NCBI GenBank assembly: GCA_963680875.1
Contig: OY804579.1
Location: forward strand, 55,813,718 to 55,877,717
Reading direction: 5' to 3'
Origin: Bathymodiolus brooksi
Lineage: Eukaryota; Mollusca; Bivalvia; Mytilida; Modiolidae
Length of the DNA: 64,000 bases
The notes under the pieces were generated by a model that worked only from the letters and a program-made list of their open reading frames with translations, had not been told where the DNA came from and searched no databases. This document shows positions 11,801-26,800 of the stretch, piece by piece. The position numbers were made by a program, and so were the translations under genes. Numbering within the stretch: position 1 is the stretch's first letter; the number at the start of each line of letters is the position of its first letter.

Positions 11801-14800
11801 GAAACGGATGACAGAATTGAAGGTGTAATAAAAAACTGGCTGAAATATGCCAGTGACAGAAACGGCGGCCGGAAGGCAAGAACATGTAAATAAAAATGCA
11901 TAACTGTGCTTTCTTCTCATTTAATGGCACATTAAATATGAAGGGTTTCCAAATTGATATTAACAATTTATGATTTGATTAGATTTTTGGTGTTTTAACG
12001 CCACTTTCAACAATATTTCAGCTATATCATGGCGACCAAATTTAGTGGTAGAGGAAGCCGGAGTACCCAGAGAGAACCACCGACCATGGGCAAGCAACTG
12101 GTAAACTTTATCACTTGCGGCTGCGAGTCGAGTGCACCCTTTTTTGTAATTTACAAAGCCGGGCGCGAACCTACTCCGTATTGGTGATAGGCTTGTATGA
12201 GTTGTTAGATCTAACGACCTAACTCATTGAGCCACCCGGGCCCCCTAGTAATAATTTAACGTTTATAAATGAGTAAAAGAAGTATTAACATCCTAACAAG
12301 ATTAAGTAAGACAAACGACATCAAAATTGTTCTCATTTTTGGAGTAGAGTGACGACAGTGTACCGTTATTCAATAAGTATTGAACAAGCTAAGTACTACA
12401 CGAATCAGAAAGGCATACAAGACTAATACACCCTAACGTTTGTGTGTACATTAAATGTTACAAATAAGGTGATGGTTTGCTTTGTGGTTATACAAGAAAG
12501 ATGTTGGATTATACTGATTTGACGTCGGCCCAACGATCAGTCAAACATACCGTCGGGGCGACGTCGGGGCAGACGTCTTACCGACCAATGCACAGTATTT
12601 GAACGTTGGATATTGGTCGGGAAACCATTGGAAATAAGACATTGCAATTAGTCGCGCCAACGTCGACCCGATGAGCAAAATGACAACGGGCCAACGTTGG
12701 CATTCGACGTCAAACCAACGTCAGGGACGACCTTTAACCGACGTTGGGCCAACGTTGGAAATAAGACATTGTAACGTCGGGCCAACGTCGAGCCAATTAG
12801 TCGCGCCAACGTCGACCCGATGAGCAAAATGACGACGGGCCAACGTTAGCATTCGACGTCAAACCAACGTCAGAGACGACCGTTAACCGACGTTGGACCA
12901 ACGTCACCTTGCAGACTGGGTATGGATTTTAAATGTTTTGGTGTATTGTTGTAAATGTGACTTGTAGGATTTCACGTTTTCAAGATGGTGGATCCTTTCA
13001 GCTGAGACCCTTAGTTACAGCTTTTAGATTGAGAAATTTACGTAGAATAGTAACCAATCAAATCCGACGATACAAACAAATTGCATTAGAATTAAGTATG
13101 TCTTGCAAGAATCCATTCACAAAATTTTCGTAAAATAAGACATGTCTAAACATTTGTCATAACTTTTATGACAAACTAATGATGGCGGCGTTGTATATAT
13201 TAATATTGCAACGGAGTCGACTATTACGACCACTAATGCTTTATCTGTGATAGAGTAGTACCACTATTTCATAATCCTATGTTCCTCATTTCTCTCCTGG
13301 ATCAGTGAAAATATACATGACTATTATAAAGGAAATCAGAATCATCAGTTAAAATTTGTTGCAAATATTTCTGGTCCCCTTCTGTCAAAACTGCGCATGC
13401 CTCTACTTGTAGTTTTTGCATTTGTGTATATATACCACGTGTTTCATTCTTTTTACCTTTGGCGCACAGGAAATAAATTGTTGATAAAACAAAACTTTAA
13501 ACTATTATAATATAATAGAAAACAACAATTGGGATCCCATTAACCGGTTTACACCGTCACATTGTTGTGCCTATCCCAAGACCGGGTCTGGATTTCTAAC
13601 GTCATAGTCTTGATTTTTTGTGTTCAGTGAGTTAAGCTGAAAGGTGATTGTTTGCTTACCACTGACATAGTTGGTATCAGTGGAATTGTTGACATCCATG
13701 TTTAAACTATTGACCATCATTAACTTGTCGTGTTTTCCTCTGATCCTTCTAAACATATTAAGAGTTATCTGATCTGTATTACATAGTTGTGTACTTACCC
13801 ATTCTTAGCGAAGTTTGACCAATACAACATTAGTTGAGTAGCCAAACCCTTTTCCTCCGATGACAAAGGGAACATCATAAATTCAAATACCAATTCGTCA
13901 CCATGTCCTGCACCACTAAACCATGGAGGCACCACATTTAAAACCAATGACTTTGGTGATGGTCTAGAAAACATATACTGATACCTCTTTGAGTTTGTCT
14001 TCGATTGGTCATGTAAACGTAATGCACGGAAAGCAGGATAGTGAAAATAATAATCTGAATGGGCATTCACTATGTCCATACTAAGCTGGAACGGATCTGG
14101 AGACTTGCCATAATATTCGCAAGCGGCTTTTCCTACACGTGTATCATTATAATCAAGTGTAAAATCGGGTGCGAGATAATCACATAAAACACGTCTGGGC
14201 ATGCCATCAGACATGTTAAATCCGTACGAATATTGTAGTCGTAGTGCCAATCTTACAAACAAGGAACCTTCGGACGAAACAGTCCCTATAATGACATCAA
14301 TAGACTGAAAGAATAAATTAGCCTCGGAGTTAACATCATCCAATAGATTGATTGGAACATCAGTGAGTAGTTCCCCATCCACGACTGGACTATAAAGCAT
14401 ATCCCAGTCTAAAGTTAAAAATAAGTCAGCTGATAGCCCCTTCATACATTGTACTAATAGTGTTGTGTTACTAAATGGACAATTCAATTTGGTGCCAAGT
14501 CTTGACAGCGATTTCGTGCTACTTACAGAAAATCTTGATACATATGCAGTCCCACTTTGTTGTATTGCTCTTTGAAACAAACCTTTATTGGTTGGCATCA
14601 GACAAAGCAAGCCGACGCTTACGGCCCCTGCAGATTCCCCAAATATGGTTATTGACTGGCTGTTACCCCCAAAATGTTCAATATTGTCCTGAACCCATCG
14701 AATAGCCATTATCTGATCCCACAATCCATAATTTCCTTTCGCAACAGAATCACCCGTGCTGAAAAATCCATTCACACCTAAACGGTAGTTAATGGTAACC

Positions 14801-17800
14801 ACAATTACACTTCCGGTTACCGCTAGGTATGATCCATCATACAGCATGCCTTGTCCTCCCTGAAATCCTCCTCCATGTATCCACACCATCACAGATTTTT
14901 TACTATTACAAGATATATTAAACGGAACATATATATTCAGGTGCAAGCAATCCTCAGAGATGCTCTGATTCTGAAGTAGATCCTTTTCCATTCCTAATGT
15001 TTGGTAACAAGACGGTCCGAACTTTGTTGCATCCAAAGTTCCTGCCCATATTCCATATTTCTCTGGTTTTTCAAACCTTAAATTTCTTATTGGTGGTTTT
15101 GCAAATGGAATTTTCCGGAACTCAAAGACGTCATTATTTTCTACATCTCTGACAATACCTTTGATTCCACCTAACGGTGTTTGTAAAGTGATATATCCAG
15201 ATCCATTAGAACGCGTATCAGTGCATTGGTTGATTTGTTGAATATCTCTTGACCAGAAATTAACTCTATCCTCATATAAATGACTTCCGGTTGTAATGGT
15301 AAAGTCCAGGTTGATGTACTTCTCATTCAACGTATCATAGGCTTCCCAGTGTGGTAAAGCAGGTCCATTCGGGTCTCTGAAAATACAAAAAAAAATAACT
15401 ATGCAGCGGGAAGGATATTGAAACGATTCCGTATCTCTGTTTGTTCTTCATTTTAAAAAATATATTTGTAAATATCTGTGTAAGAAATTGTAAGTCTTTC
15501 GATATATGGCTTACCACCATCTTAGGTATCGGGTTACATGTATGGTACGACACAAATCATGTTCCACCCACTGGCAATTCGCCAGATTTTTTTTACTAAA
15601 TTAACATCACATGTATCATTAGTGGAGGAGGAACTCCTCACACTTCTGGAGCACACGAGTTCATTCCCAATTTTCTTGGGGTTCGTGTTGTTCAATCTTT
15701 GTTTTTCTCTGTAGTGTCCAGTAGATCATTGTTTATCTTATTGCCATTTGTTATTTTTGGCCATTGTATTTATTATCTCTATGTTTACGACTTCTGATTA
15801 CCCTCTTGGTTACTACCATTCTTTATGTTCTACCAACTAACAATTTAGGTATTGCGAGTATCTATATATCCAGCTCAATTAAAATTGAATATATTATCAT
15901 GAATACACCTCACAAGACTCGATCTTTAGTTGTATGTGTGTTGTTTTGTAGATCGTTGTTTGTCCTTTTGTACTTTTTCTTTTGGATATTGTGTTGTCTG
16001 TTCTTTGATTTACGGATTCTGAGTACCCCTTTGTTATTTTCAAATATTTCTTGAATATAAAAAGATGGAGTCAACATTGCTAGTGCGTTTATTAATTTTT
16101 CAAATAAAATATTTTCCTGACGTCATACAATTACTTTTAAGACTCTATAGTTATTTCATTTGATCTTGAATTTGTATTTGAACTTTAAACTTTAACTATT
16201 TTAGCATTATAACTTGTCATTAATATTTTGGTACTTGCGAGCATCGACCACCGGCTGAACGTCCCAAGTCTACTTTAAGTTTCAAAACTTTCGTCTTACC
16301 ATCGCCCCATGGAATTCACACGACCATACTACATAATTAATACGACTCTTTATAGTAAATTATATTAATAAAGAAAATATCAACTCTTTTATACGAGTAA
16401 CTGATCATTTTTCAAAAAGAGCAAGAAGAGTTTGAAGATACCAAAGAGGGAATCAGACTCCGTATATCGAAGAAGAACAGACAACACAATGGCCAAAAGA
16501 AAAAGTACAAAAGGACAAACAACGATCAACAAAACATACATATAAAACTAAAAATCGAGTAACACGAACCCCACTAAAAAGCGGGGGTGAACTCAGGTGC
16601 TCCGGGAGGGTAGGCAGTTCCTGCTCCACTAGTGATATACGTCGTGTTAATCTAGTTACAAATCCGGTGATAAGTCATGAACGAGGAAAGGACCGGGAAG
16701 TGTTTACGACAAGGGGACATTTCTGACACAGATATTCCATAGCGGTCAACCAAGTCGTGATGGCGAATATATCGCATCGTGTGTGTGTGCAATTTAATTG
16801 GGCTTTCTAAACATTATAAAAAATTAAAATTAAATGAATGCACTCTTGTAGATGAACATGCGTTAAGTAAGAACTTAAACTCCTACTTCTAGATTCGTAA
16901 CAAGAATGTGGGGTGTATTTATATTACGTAACTCCATGTCACTCTTAGCGTCAATAATTGTGATCACTACGATATGAATGAAATACGTTTTATGTGGCAT
17001 TAAAGATCCATATTCCTAATATAAACATACTAAAAAAAACTACACGCTACAGGAACACCACAAAAAACAGGCGCCCCGGAAAACAGAAATAAGCTTAAAT
17101 ATCAGTATATTACATCACACATTGTTCAGTATAAATAAGGGAAAATATGTACAACCGATGATAATTACGATATTTATCATGTTGTAGTATTAAACAGGTT
17201 CTTGTTTTATTTCCATTTCCATTGATAACTGTTAAATAATAAAATACTAATGTAAGATCAAGTGCAAATTGTTACCAACAATATAAAACCTTCTACAAAC
17301 TTTCTCAACCATTTTACACCATTTATCTTTAAAAGCAATGTAAAACTTTGTTTACAGAAGTAATAAAATACAAACAAATCAGTGGCTAAAATAACACTAT
17401 AGATAATACACAAATATTTGTTGAGGTCAATGTTTACTGGTGCATGGTATTGCGGTCATTTAAAGTGATCTGGGGCTAGTTTTACGAAGCTGTCTTATGG
17501 CAAAGATTGATTTGATTTAGGAGATGACTGTATTGTGTTTGGAAATTTGATGGTCGCAAATTGAGTTTACTGACGACGCGTTCGCGGAGCCAGTAAACGG
17601 ATATTTGCGACCATTAAAACGACAATTGATGCCGTGAAATTTTCAAATACAATACTGTTATCTCCATTATAATGCAATACTGAATATAAATATGTATTCT
17701 TGCATATCCATGGGTTTAAAAATCACGCAAATTAAAATTCCGAAAAATGTTGTTGACGACTTTGGCACATAGACAACATGAGGTCATGTGAAGACTTCCA

Positions 17801-20800
17801 GTTTAAAACGTAAAGATCAGACTTTTTCTTTTCGTGTACGCTTCAATTTTGATAAATTTTAAGCTAAAATAAGATTGCAAGTTAGGGATTTTTTAATATT
17901 TTTGTGTATTGTTGTAAATGTGACATGTATGATTTCACGTTTTCAAGATGGTGGATCCTTTCAGCTGAGACCCTTAGTTACAGCTTCTAGATTGAGAAAT
18001 TTACATAGAATAGTAACCAATCAAATCCGACGATACAAACAAATTGCATTAGAATTAAGTATGTCTTGCGACAATCCATTCACAAAATTTTCGTAAAATA
18101 AGACATGTCTAAACATTTGTCATAACTTTTATGACAATCTAATGATGGTGCCGTTGTATGTATTAATATTCCAACATAGCCGACAATTACGACCACTAAT
18201 GCTTTATTTGTGATAGAGTAGTATTACTATTTCATAATCCTATGTTCCTGGTTTCTCGCCTGGATCAGTGAAAATATACATGACTATGATAAAGGAAAAC
18301 AGAATCATCAGTTAAAATTTGTTGCAAATATTTCTGGTCCCCTTCTGTCAAAACTGCGCATGCCTCTACTTGTAGTTTTTGTGTATATATACCACGTGTT
18401 TCATTCTTTTTACCTTTGGCGCACAGGAAATAAATTGTTGATAAAACAACTTTAAACTATTATAATATAATAGAAAACAGCAATTGGGATCCCATTAACC
18501 GGCTTACACCGTCACATTGTTGTGCCTATCCCAAGACCGGGTCTGGATTTCTAACGTCATAGTCTTGATTTTTTGTGTTCAGTGAGTTAAGCTGAAAGGT
18601 GATTGTTTGCTTACCACTGACATAGTTGGTATCAATGGAATTGTTGACATCCATGTTTAAACTATTGACCATCATTAACTTGTCGTGTTTTCCTCTGATC
18701 CTTCTAAACATATTAAGAGTTATCTGATCTGTATTACATAGTTGTGTACTTACCCATTCTTAGCGAAGTTTGACCAATACAACATTAGTTGAGTAGCCAA
18801 ACCCTTTTCCTCCGATGACAAAGGGAACATCATAAATTCAAATACCAATTCGTCACCATGTCCTGCACCACTAAACCATGGAGGCACCACATTTAAAACC
18901 AATGACTTTGGTGATGGTCTAGAAAACATATACTGATACCTCTTTGAGTTTGTCTTCGATTGGTCATGTAAACGTAATGCACGGAAAGCAGGATAGTGAA
19001 AATAATAATCTGAATGGGCATTCACTATGTCCATACTAAGCTGGAACGGATCTGGAGACTTGCCATAATATTCGCAAGCGGCTTTTCCTACACGTGTATC
19101 ATTATAATCAAGTGTAAAATCGGGTGCGAGATAATCACATAAAACACGTCTGGGCATGCCATCAGACATGTTAAATCCGTACGAATATTGTAGTCGTAGT
19201 GCCAATCTTACAAACAAGGAACCTTCGGACGAAACAGTCCCTATAATGACATCAATAGACTGAAAGAATAAATTAGCCTCGGAGTTAACATCATCCAATA
19301 GATTGATTGGAACATCAGTGAGTAGTTCCCCATCCACGACTGGACTATAAAGCATATCCCAGTCTAAAGTTAAAAATAAGTCAGCTGATAGCCCCTTCAT
19401 ACATTGTACTAATAGTGTTGTGTTACTAAATGGACAATTCAATTTGGTGCCAAGTCTTGACAGCGATTTCGTGCTACTTACAGAAAATCTTGATACATAT
19501 GCAGTCCCACTTTGTTGTATTGCTCTTTGAAACAAACCTTTATTGGTTGGCATCAGACAAAGCAAGCCGACGCTTACGGCCCCTGCAGATTCCCCAAATA
19601 TGGTTATTGACTGGCTGTTACCCCCAAAATGTTCAATATTGTCCTGAACCCATCGAATAGCCATTATCTGATCCCACAATCCATAATTTCCTTTCGCAAC
19701 AGAATCACCCGTGCTGAAAAATCCATTCACACCTAAACGGTAGTTAATGGTAACCACAATTACACTTCCGGTTACCGCTAGGTATGATCCATCATACAGC
19801 ATGCCTTGTCCTCCCTGAAATCCTCCTCCATGTATCCACACCATCACAGATTTTTTACTATTACAAGATATATTAAACGGAACATATATATTCAGGTGCA
19901 AGCAATCCTCAGAGATGCTCTGATTCTGAAGTAGATCCTTTTCCATTCCTAATGTTTGGTAACAAGACGGTCCGAACTTTGTTGCATCCAAAGTTCCTGC
20001 CCATATTCCATATTTCTCTGGTTTTTCAAACCTTAAATTTCTTATTGGTGGTTTTGCAAATGGAATTTTCCGGAACTCAAAGACGTCATTATTTTCTACA
20101 TCTCTGACAATACCTTTGATTCCACCTAACGGTGTTTGTAAAGTGATATATCCAGATCCATTAGAACGCGTATCAGTGCATTGGTTGATTTGTTGAATAT
20201 CTCTTGACCAGAAATTAACTCTATCCTCATATAAATGACTTCCGGTTGTAATGGTAAAGTCCAGGTTGATGTACTTCTCATTCAACGTATCATAGGCTTC
20301 CCAGTGTGGTAAAGCAGGTCCATTCGGGTCTCTGAAAATACAAAAAAAAATAACTATGCAGCGGGAAGGATATTGAAACGATTCCGTATCTCTGTTTGTT
20401 CTTCATTTTAAAAAATATATTTGTAAATATCTGTGTAAGAAATTGTAAGTCTTTCGATATATGGCTTACCACCATCTTAGGTATCGGGTTACATGTATGG
20501 TACGACACAAATCATGTTCCACCCACTGGCAATTCGCTAGATTTTTTTTACTAAATTAACATCACATGTATCATTAGTGGAGGAGGAACTCCTCACACTT
20601 CTGGAGCACACGAGTTCATTCCCAATTTTCTTGGGGTTCGTGTTGTTCAATCTTTGTTTTTCTCTGTAGTGTCCAGTAGATCATTGTTTATCTTATTGCC
20701 ATTTTTAATTTTTGGCCATTGTATTTATTATCTCTATGTTTACGACTTCTGATTACCCTCTTGGTTACTACCATTCTTTATGTTCTACCAACTAACAATT

Positions 20801-23800
20801 TAGGTATTGCGAGTATCTATATATCCAGCTCAATTAGAATTGAATATATTATCATGAATACACCTCACAAGACTCGATCTTTAGTTGTATGTGTGTTGTT
20901 TTGTAGATCGTTGTTTGTCCTTTTGTACTTTTTCTTTTGGATATTGTGTTGTCTGTTCTTTGATTTACGGATTCTGAGTACCCCTTTGTTATTTTCAAAT
21001 ATTTCTTGAATATAAAAAGATGGAGTCAACATTGCTAGTGCGTTTATTAATTTTTCAAATAAAATATTTTCCTGACGTCATACAATTACTTTTAAGACTC
21101 TATAGTTATTTCATTTGATCTTGAATTTGTATTTGAACTTTAAACTTTAACTATTTTAGCATTATAACTTGTCATTAATATTTTGGTACTTGCGAGCATC
21201 GACCACCGGCTGAACGTCCCAAGTCTACTTTAAGTTTCAAAACTTTCGTCTTACCATCGCCCCATGGAATTCACACGACCATACTACATAATTAATACGA
21301 CTCTTTATAGTAAATTATATTAATAAAGAAAATATTAACTCTTTTATACGAGTAACTGATCATTTTTCAAAAAGAGCAAGAAGAGTTTGAAGATACCAAA
21401 GAGGGAATCAGACTCCGTATATCGAAGAAGAACAGACAACACAATGGCCAAAAGAAAAAGTACAAAAGGACAAACAACGATCAACAAAACATACATATAA
21501 AACTAAAAATCGAGTAACACGAACCCCACTGAAAAGCGGGGGTGAACTCAGGTGCTCCGGGAGGGTAGGCAGTTCCTGCTCCACTAGTGATATACGTCGT
21601 GTTAATCTAGTTACAAATCCGGTGATAAGTCATGAACGAGGAAAGGACCGGGAAGTGTTTACGACAAGGGGACATTTCTGACACAGATATTCCATAGCGG
21701 TCAACCAAGTCGTGATGGCGAATATATCGCATCGTGTGTGTGTGCAATTTAATTGGGCTTTCTAAACATTATAAAAAATTAAAATTAAATGAATGCACTC
21801 TTGTAGATGAACATGCGTTAAGTAAGAACTTAAACTCCTACTTCTAGATTCGTAACAAGAATGTGGGGTGTATTTATATTACGTAACTCCATGTCACTCT
21901 TAGCGTCAATAATTGTGATCACTACGATATGAATGAAATACGTTTTATGTGGCATTAAAGATCCATATTCCTAATATAAACATACTAAAAAAAACTACAC
22001 GCTACAGGAACACCACAAAAAACAGGCGCCCCGGAAAACAGAAATAAGCTTAAATATCAGTATATTACATCACACATTGTTCAGTATAAATAAGGGAAAA
22101 TATGTACAACCGATGATAGTTACGATATTTATCATGTTGTAGTATTAAACAGGTTCTTGTTTTATTTCCATTTCCATTGATAACTGTTAAATAATAAAAT
22201 ACTAATGTAAGATCAAGTGCAAATTGTTACCAACAATATAAAACCTTCTACAAACTTTCTCAACCATTTTACACCATTTATCTTTAAAAGCAATGTAAAA
22301 CTTTGTTTACAGAAGTAATAAAATACAAACAAATCAGTGGCTAAAATAACACTATAGATAATACACAAATATTTGTTGAGGTCAATGTTTACTGGTGCAT
22401 GGTATTGCGGTCATTTAAAGTGATCTGGGGCTAGTTTTACGAAGCTGTCTTATGGCAAAGATTGATTTGATTTAGGAGATGACTGTATTGTGTTTGGAAA
22501 TTTGATGGTCGCAAATTGAGTTTACTGACGACGCGTTCGCGGAGCCAGTAAACGAATATTTGCGACCATTAAAACGACAATTGATGCCGTGAAATTTTCA
22601 AATACAATACTGTTATCTCCATTATAATGCAATACTGAATATAAATATGTATTCTTGCATATCCATGGGTTTAAAAATCACGCAAATTAAAATTCCGAAA
22701 AATGTTGTTGACGACTTTGGCACATAGACAACATGAGGTCATGTGAAGACTTCCAGTTTAAAACGTAAAGATCAGACTTTTTCTTTTCGTGTACGCTTCA
22801 ATTTTGATAAATTTTAAGCTAAAATAAGATTGCAAGTTAGGGATTTTTTAATATTTTTGTGTATTGTTGTAAATGTGACATGTATGATTTCACGTTTTCA
22901 AGATGGTGGATCCTTTCAGCTGAGACCCTTAGTTACAGCTTCTAGATTGAGAAATTTACATAGAATAGTAACCAATCAAATCCGACGATACAAACAAATT
23001 GCATTAGAATTAAGTATGTCTTGCGACAATCCATTCACAAAATTTTCGTAAAATAAGACATGTCTAAACATTTGTCATAACTTTTATGACAATCTAATGA
23101 TGGTGCCGTTGTATGTATTAATATTCCAACATAGCCGACAATTACGACCACTAATGCTTTATTTGTGATAGAGTAGTATTACTATTTCATAATCCTATGT
23201 TCCTGGTTTCTCGCCTGGATCAGTGAAAATATACATGACTATGATAAAGGAAAACAGAATCATCAGTTAAAATTTGTTGCAAATATTTCTGGTCCCCTTC
23301 TGTCAAAACTGCGCATGCCTCTACTTGTAGTTTTTGTATTTGTGTATATATACCACGTGTTTCATTCTTTTTACCTTTGGCGCACAGGAAATAAATTGTT
23401 GATAAAAAAACTTTAAACTATTATAATATAATAGAAAACAGCAATTGGGATCCCATTAACCGGTTTACACCGTCACATTGTTGTGCCTATCCCAAGACCG
23501 GGTCTGGATTTCTAACGTCATAGTCTTGATTTTTTGTGTTCAGTGAGTTAAGCTGAAAGGTGATTGTTTGCTTACCACTGACATAGTTGGTATCAGTGGA
23601 ATTGTTGACATCCATGTTTAAACTATTGACCATCATTAACTTGTCGTGTTTTCCTCTGATCCTTCTAAACATATTAAGAGTTATCTGATCTGTATTACAT
23701 AGTTGTGTACTTACCCATTCTTAGCGAAGTTTGACCAATACAACATTAGTTGAGTAGCCAAACCCTTTTCCTCCGATGACAAAGGGAACATCATAAATTC

Positions 23801-26800
23801 AAATACCAATTCGTCACCATGTCCTGCACCACTAAACCATGGAGGCACCACATTTAAAACCAATGACTTTGGTGATGGTCTAGAAAACATATACTGATAC
23901 CTCTTTGAGTTTGTCTTCGATTGGTCATGTAAACGTAATGCACGGAAAGCAGGATAGTGAAAATAATAATCTGAATGGGCATTCACTATGTCCATACTAA
24001 GCTGGAACGGATCTGGAGACTTGCCATAATATTCGCAAGCGGCTTTTCCTACACGTGTATCATTATAATCAAGTGTAAAATCGGGTGCGAGATAATCACA
24101 TAAAACACGTCTGGGCATGCCATCAGACATGTTAAATCCGTACGAATATTGTAGTCGTAGTGCCAATCTTACAAACAAGGAACCTTCGGACGAAACAGTC
24201 CCTATAATGACATCAATAGACTGAAAGAATAAATTAGCCTCGGAGTTAACATCATCCAATAGATTGATTGGAACATCAGTGAGTAGTTCCCCATCCACGA
24301 CTGGATTATAAAGCATATCCCCGTCTAAAGTTAAAAATAAATCAGCTGATAGCCCCTTCATACATTGTACTAATAGTGTTGTGTTACTAAATGGACAATT
24401 CAATTTGGTGCCAAGTCTTGACAGCGATTTCGTGCTACTTACAGAAAATCTTGGTACATATGCAGTCCCACTTTGTTGTATTGCTCTTTGAAACAAACCT
24501 TTATTGGTGGGCATCAGACAAAGCAAGCCGACGCTTACGGCCCCTGCAGATTCCCCAAATATGGTTATTGACTGGCTGTTACCCCCAAAATGTTCAATAT
24601 TGTCCTGAACCCATCGAATAGCCATTATCTGATCCCACAATCCATAATTTCCTTTCGCAACAGAATCACCCGTGCTGAAAAATCCATTCACACCTAAACG
24701 GTAGTTAATGGTAACCACAATTACACTTCCGGTTTCCGCTAGGTATGATCCATCATACAGCATGCCTTGTCCTCCCTGAAATCCTCCTCCATGTATCCAC
24801 ACCATCACAGATTTTTTACTATTACAAGATATATTAAACGGAACATATATATTCAGGTGCAAGCAATCCTCAGAGATGTTCTGATTCTGAAGTAGATCCT
24901 TTTCCATTCCTAATGTTTGGTAACAAGATGGTCCGAACTTTGTTGCATCCAAAGTTCCTGCCCATATTCCATATTTCTCTGGTTTTTCAAACCTTAAATT
25001 TCCTATTGGTGGCTTTGCAAATGGAATTTTCCGGAACTCAAAGACGTCATTATTTTCGACATCTCTGACAATACCTTTGATTCCACCTAACGGTGTCTGT
25101 AAAGTGATATATCCAGATCCATTAGAACGCGTATCAGTGCATTGGTTGATTTGTTGAATATCTCTTGACCAGAAATTTACTCTATCCTCATGTAAATGAC
25201 TTCCGGTTGTAATGGTAAAGTCCAGGTTGATGTACTTCTCACTTAACGTATCATAGGCTTCCCAGTGTGGTAAAGCAGGCCCATTCGGGTCTCTGAAAAT
25301 ACAAAAAAAAACTATGCAGCGGGAAAGATATCGTAATGATTCCGTATCTCTATATGTTCTTCATTTTAAAAAATATATTTGTAAATATCTGTATAATACC
25401 ATTGTAAATCTTTCTATATATCTGTTACCACCATCTTGGGTATCGGTATACATGTATGGTACGATACAAATTATATTCTACCCACTGGCAATTCACCAGA
25501 TTTTTTCACAAGAGTAACATCACATGTATCATTAGTGGAACAAGAACTGGCACTCTTCCGGAGCACACGAGTTTACCCGGGTTCTTTTGTGGGATTCGTA
25601 TTGCTCAATCTTTGTTTTTATGTGTAGTGTCTAGTAGATCATTGCTATTTTGGCTATCCTGTTTAGGCACTTTGGTTTTATTGCTCCCAAAAAACTTTAA
25701 ATTATTCGGATTTCCAATCTTTCGAATCTTTCGATTTTGAGCGTACCGGATGAAGGTTATTTCAGAAACGCCTCTTGCGCCCTAAACTTGATATCCACGT
25801 TTTTATTATCTTATTGTCATTTTCTATCGTTGGCCATTGTATTTTAAATCCCTCGATTTACGGCTTCTGATTACCCTTTTGGTAACTACCAGACTTCTTG
25901 TTTTACCCACTAACAATTTAGGTAATGCCAATATCTATATTTCCAGTTAAATTAGAATTGACTATATTATCATGATTACACCTCATAGGACTCGATCATT
26001 AGTTTTATGTGTATTGTGTTGTAGATCGTTGTTTGTCCTTTTGTATTTTTTCTTTTGGATATTGTGTTGTCTGTTCTTTGATTTACGGATTATGAGTATC
26101 CCCTTTGTTATCTTCAAATTTTTCTTGAATATAAAACGGTGGAGTCAACATTGCTAGTGCATTTATTAATTTTCCAATTAAAATATTTTCCTGATGTCAT
26201 ACAATTACTTTTAAGACTCCATAGTTATTTCTTTAGTTCTTGAATTTATATTTGAACTATGACCTTTAACTATTTTAGCATTAGAACTTGTCATTAATAT
26301 TTTAGTACTTGCGAGCATCGACCACCGGCTGAACGTCCCAAGTAAACTTTAAGTTTCAAAACTTTCGTCTTACCATCACCCCATGGAATTCACACGACCA
26401 TACTACATAATTAATACGACTCTTTACAGTAAATTATATTAATAAAGAAAATATCAACTCATTTATACGAGTAACTGATCATTTTCTGTAAAGAGCAAGA
26501 AGAGTTTGAAGATATTAAAGTGGCAATCAGAATCCGTATATCGAAGAAGAACAGACAACACAATGGCCAAAAGAAAAAGTACAAAAGCACAAACAACGAT
26601 CATCAAAGCATACATATAAAACTAAAGATCGAGTAACATGAACTCCAAAACATACAGGGGGTGTACTCAGGGGTTCTGGAAGGGTAAGCATTTCCTGCTC
26701 CACTGGTGACACCCGTCGTGTTAATCTAGTTACAAACCCGGTGATAAGTGATGAACATGGAAAGGAACGGGAAGCGGCGTTGTATATATTGACACTGCAA

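Larger units (their letters stand above)
8930..12920. mobile_element. 4-kb TIR element inserted in intron D5-D6, TA target duplication
   Basis: The ends are inverted: left GCCAGTCTGCAGGGTGACGT and right (complement) CCCAGTCTGCAAGGTGACGT, with similarity running on for ~45 bp. TA flanks both sides (8928-8929 and 12921-12922). The paralogous intron D4-D5 gives the empty site at about 17877-17890 (GCAAGTTAGGGATTTTTT), which supports insertion. Both subterminal regions are GC-rich and packed with GACGTTGG/CCAACGTC motifs. It encloses decayed DUF4806-like exons, a hAT-like MITE, a SINE and a piece of another repeat. No transposase was recognised. TSD type does not settle the superfamily. Confidence 0.82.

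Noticed and set aside
13571..13756. 61-codon minus-strand frame just after the D5 donor, repeated after D4 and D3
   Set aside because: It recurs only because the unit is duplicated; in the D2 copy its ATG has become ATA, and it lies in intron sequence past an in-frame stop.
14475..14705. 76-codon plus-strand frame inside D5 (also in D3 and D4)
   Set aside because: Antisense shadow of the esterase exon.
25314..25740. Several plus-strand frames of 60-95 codons, repeated near 30370
   Set aside because: They lie in the dispersed mussel-type repeat and share no coding features.
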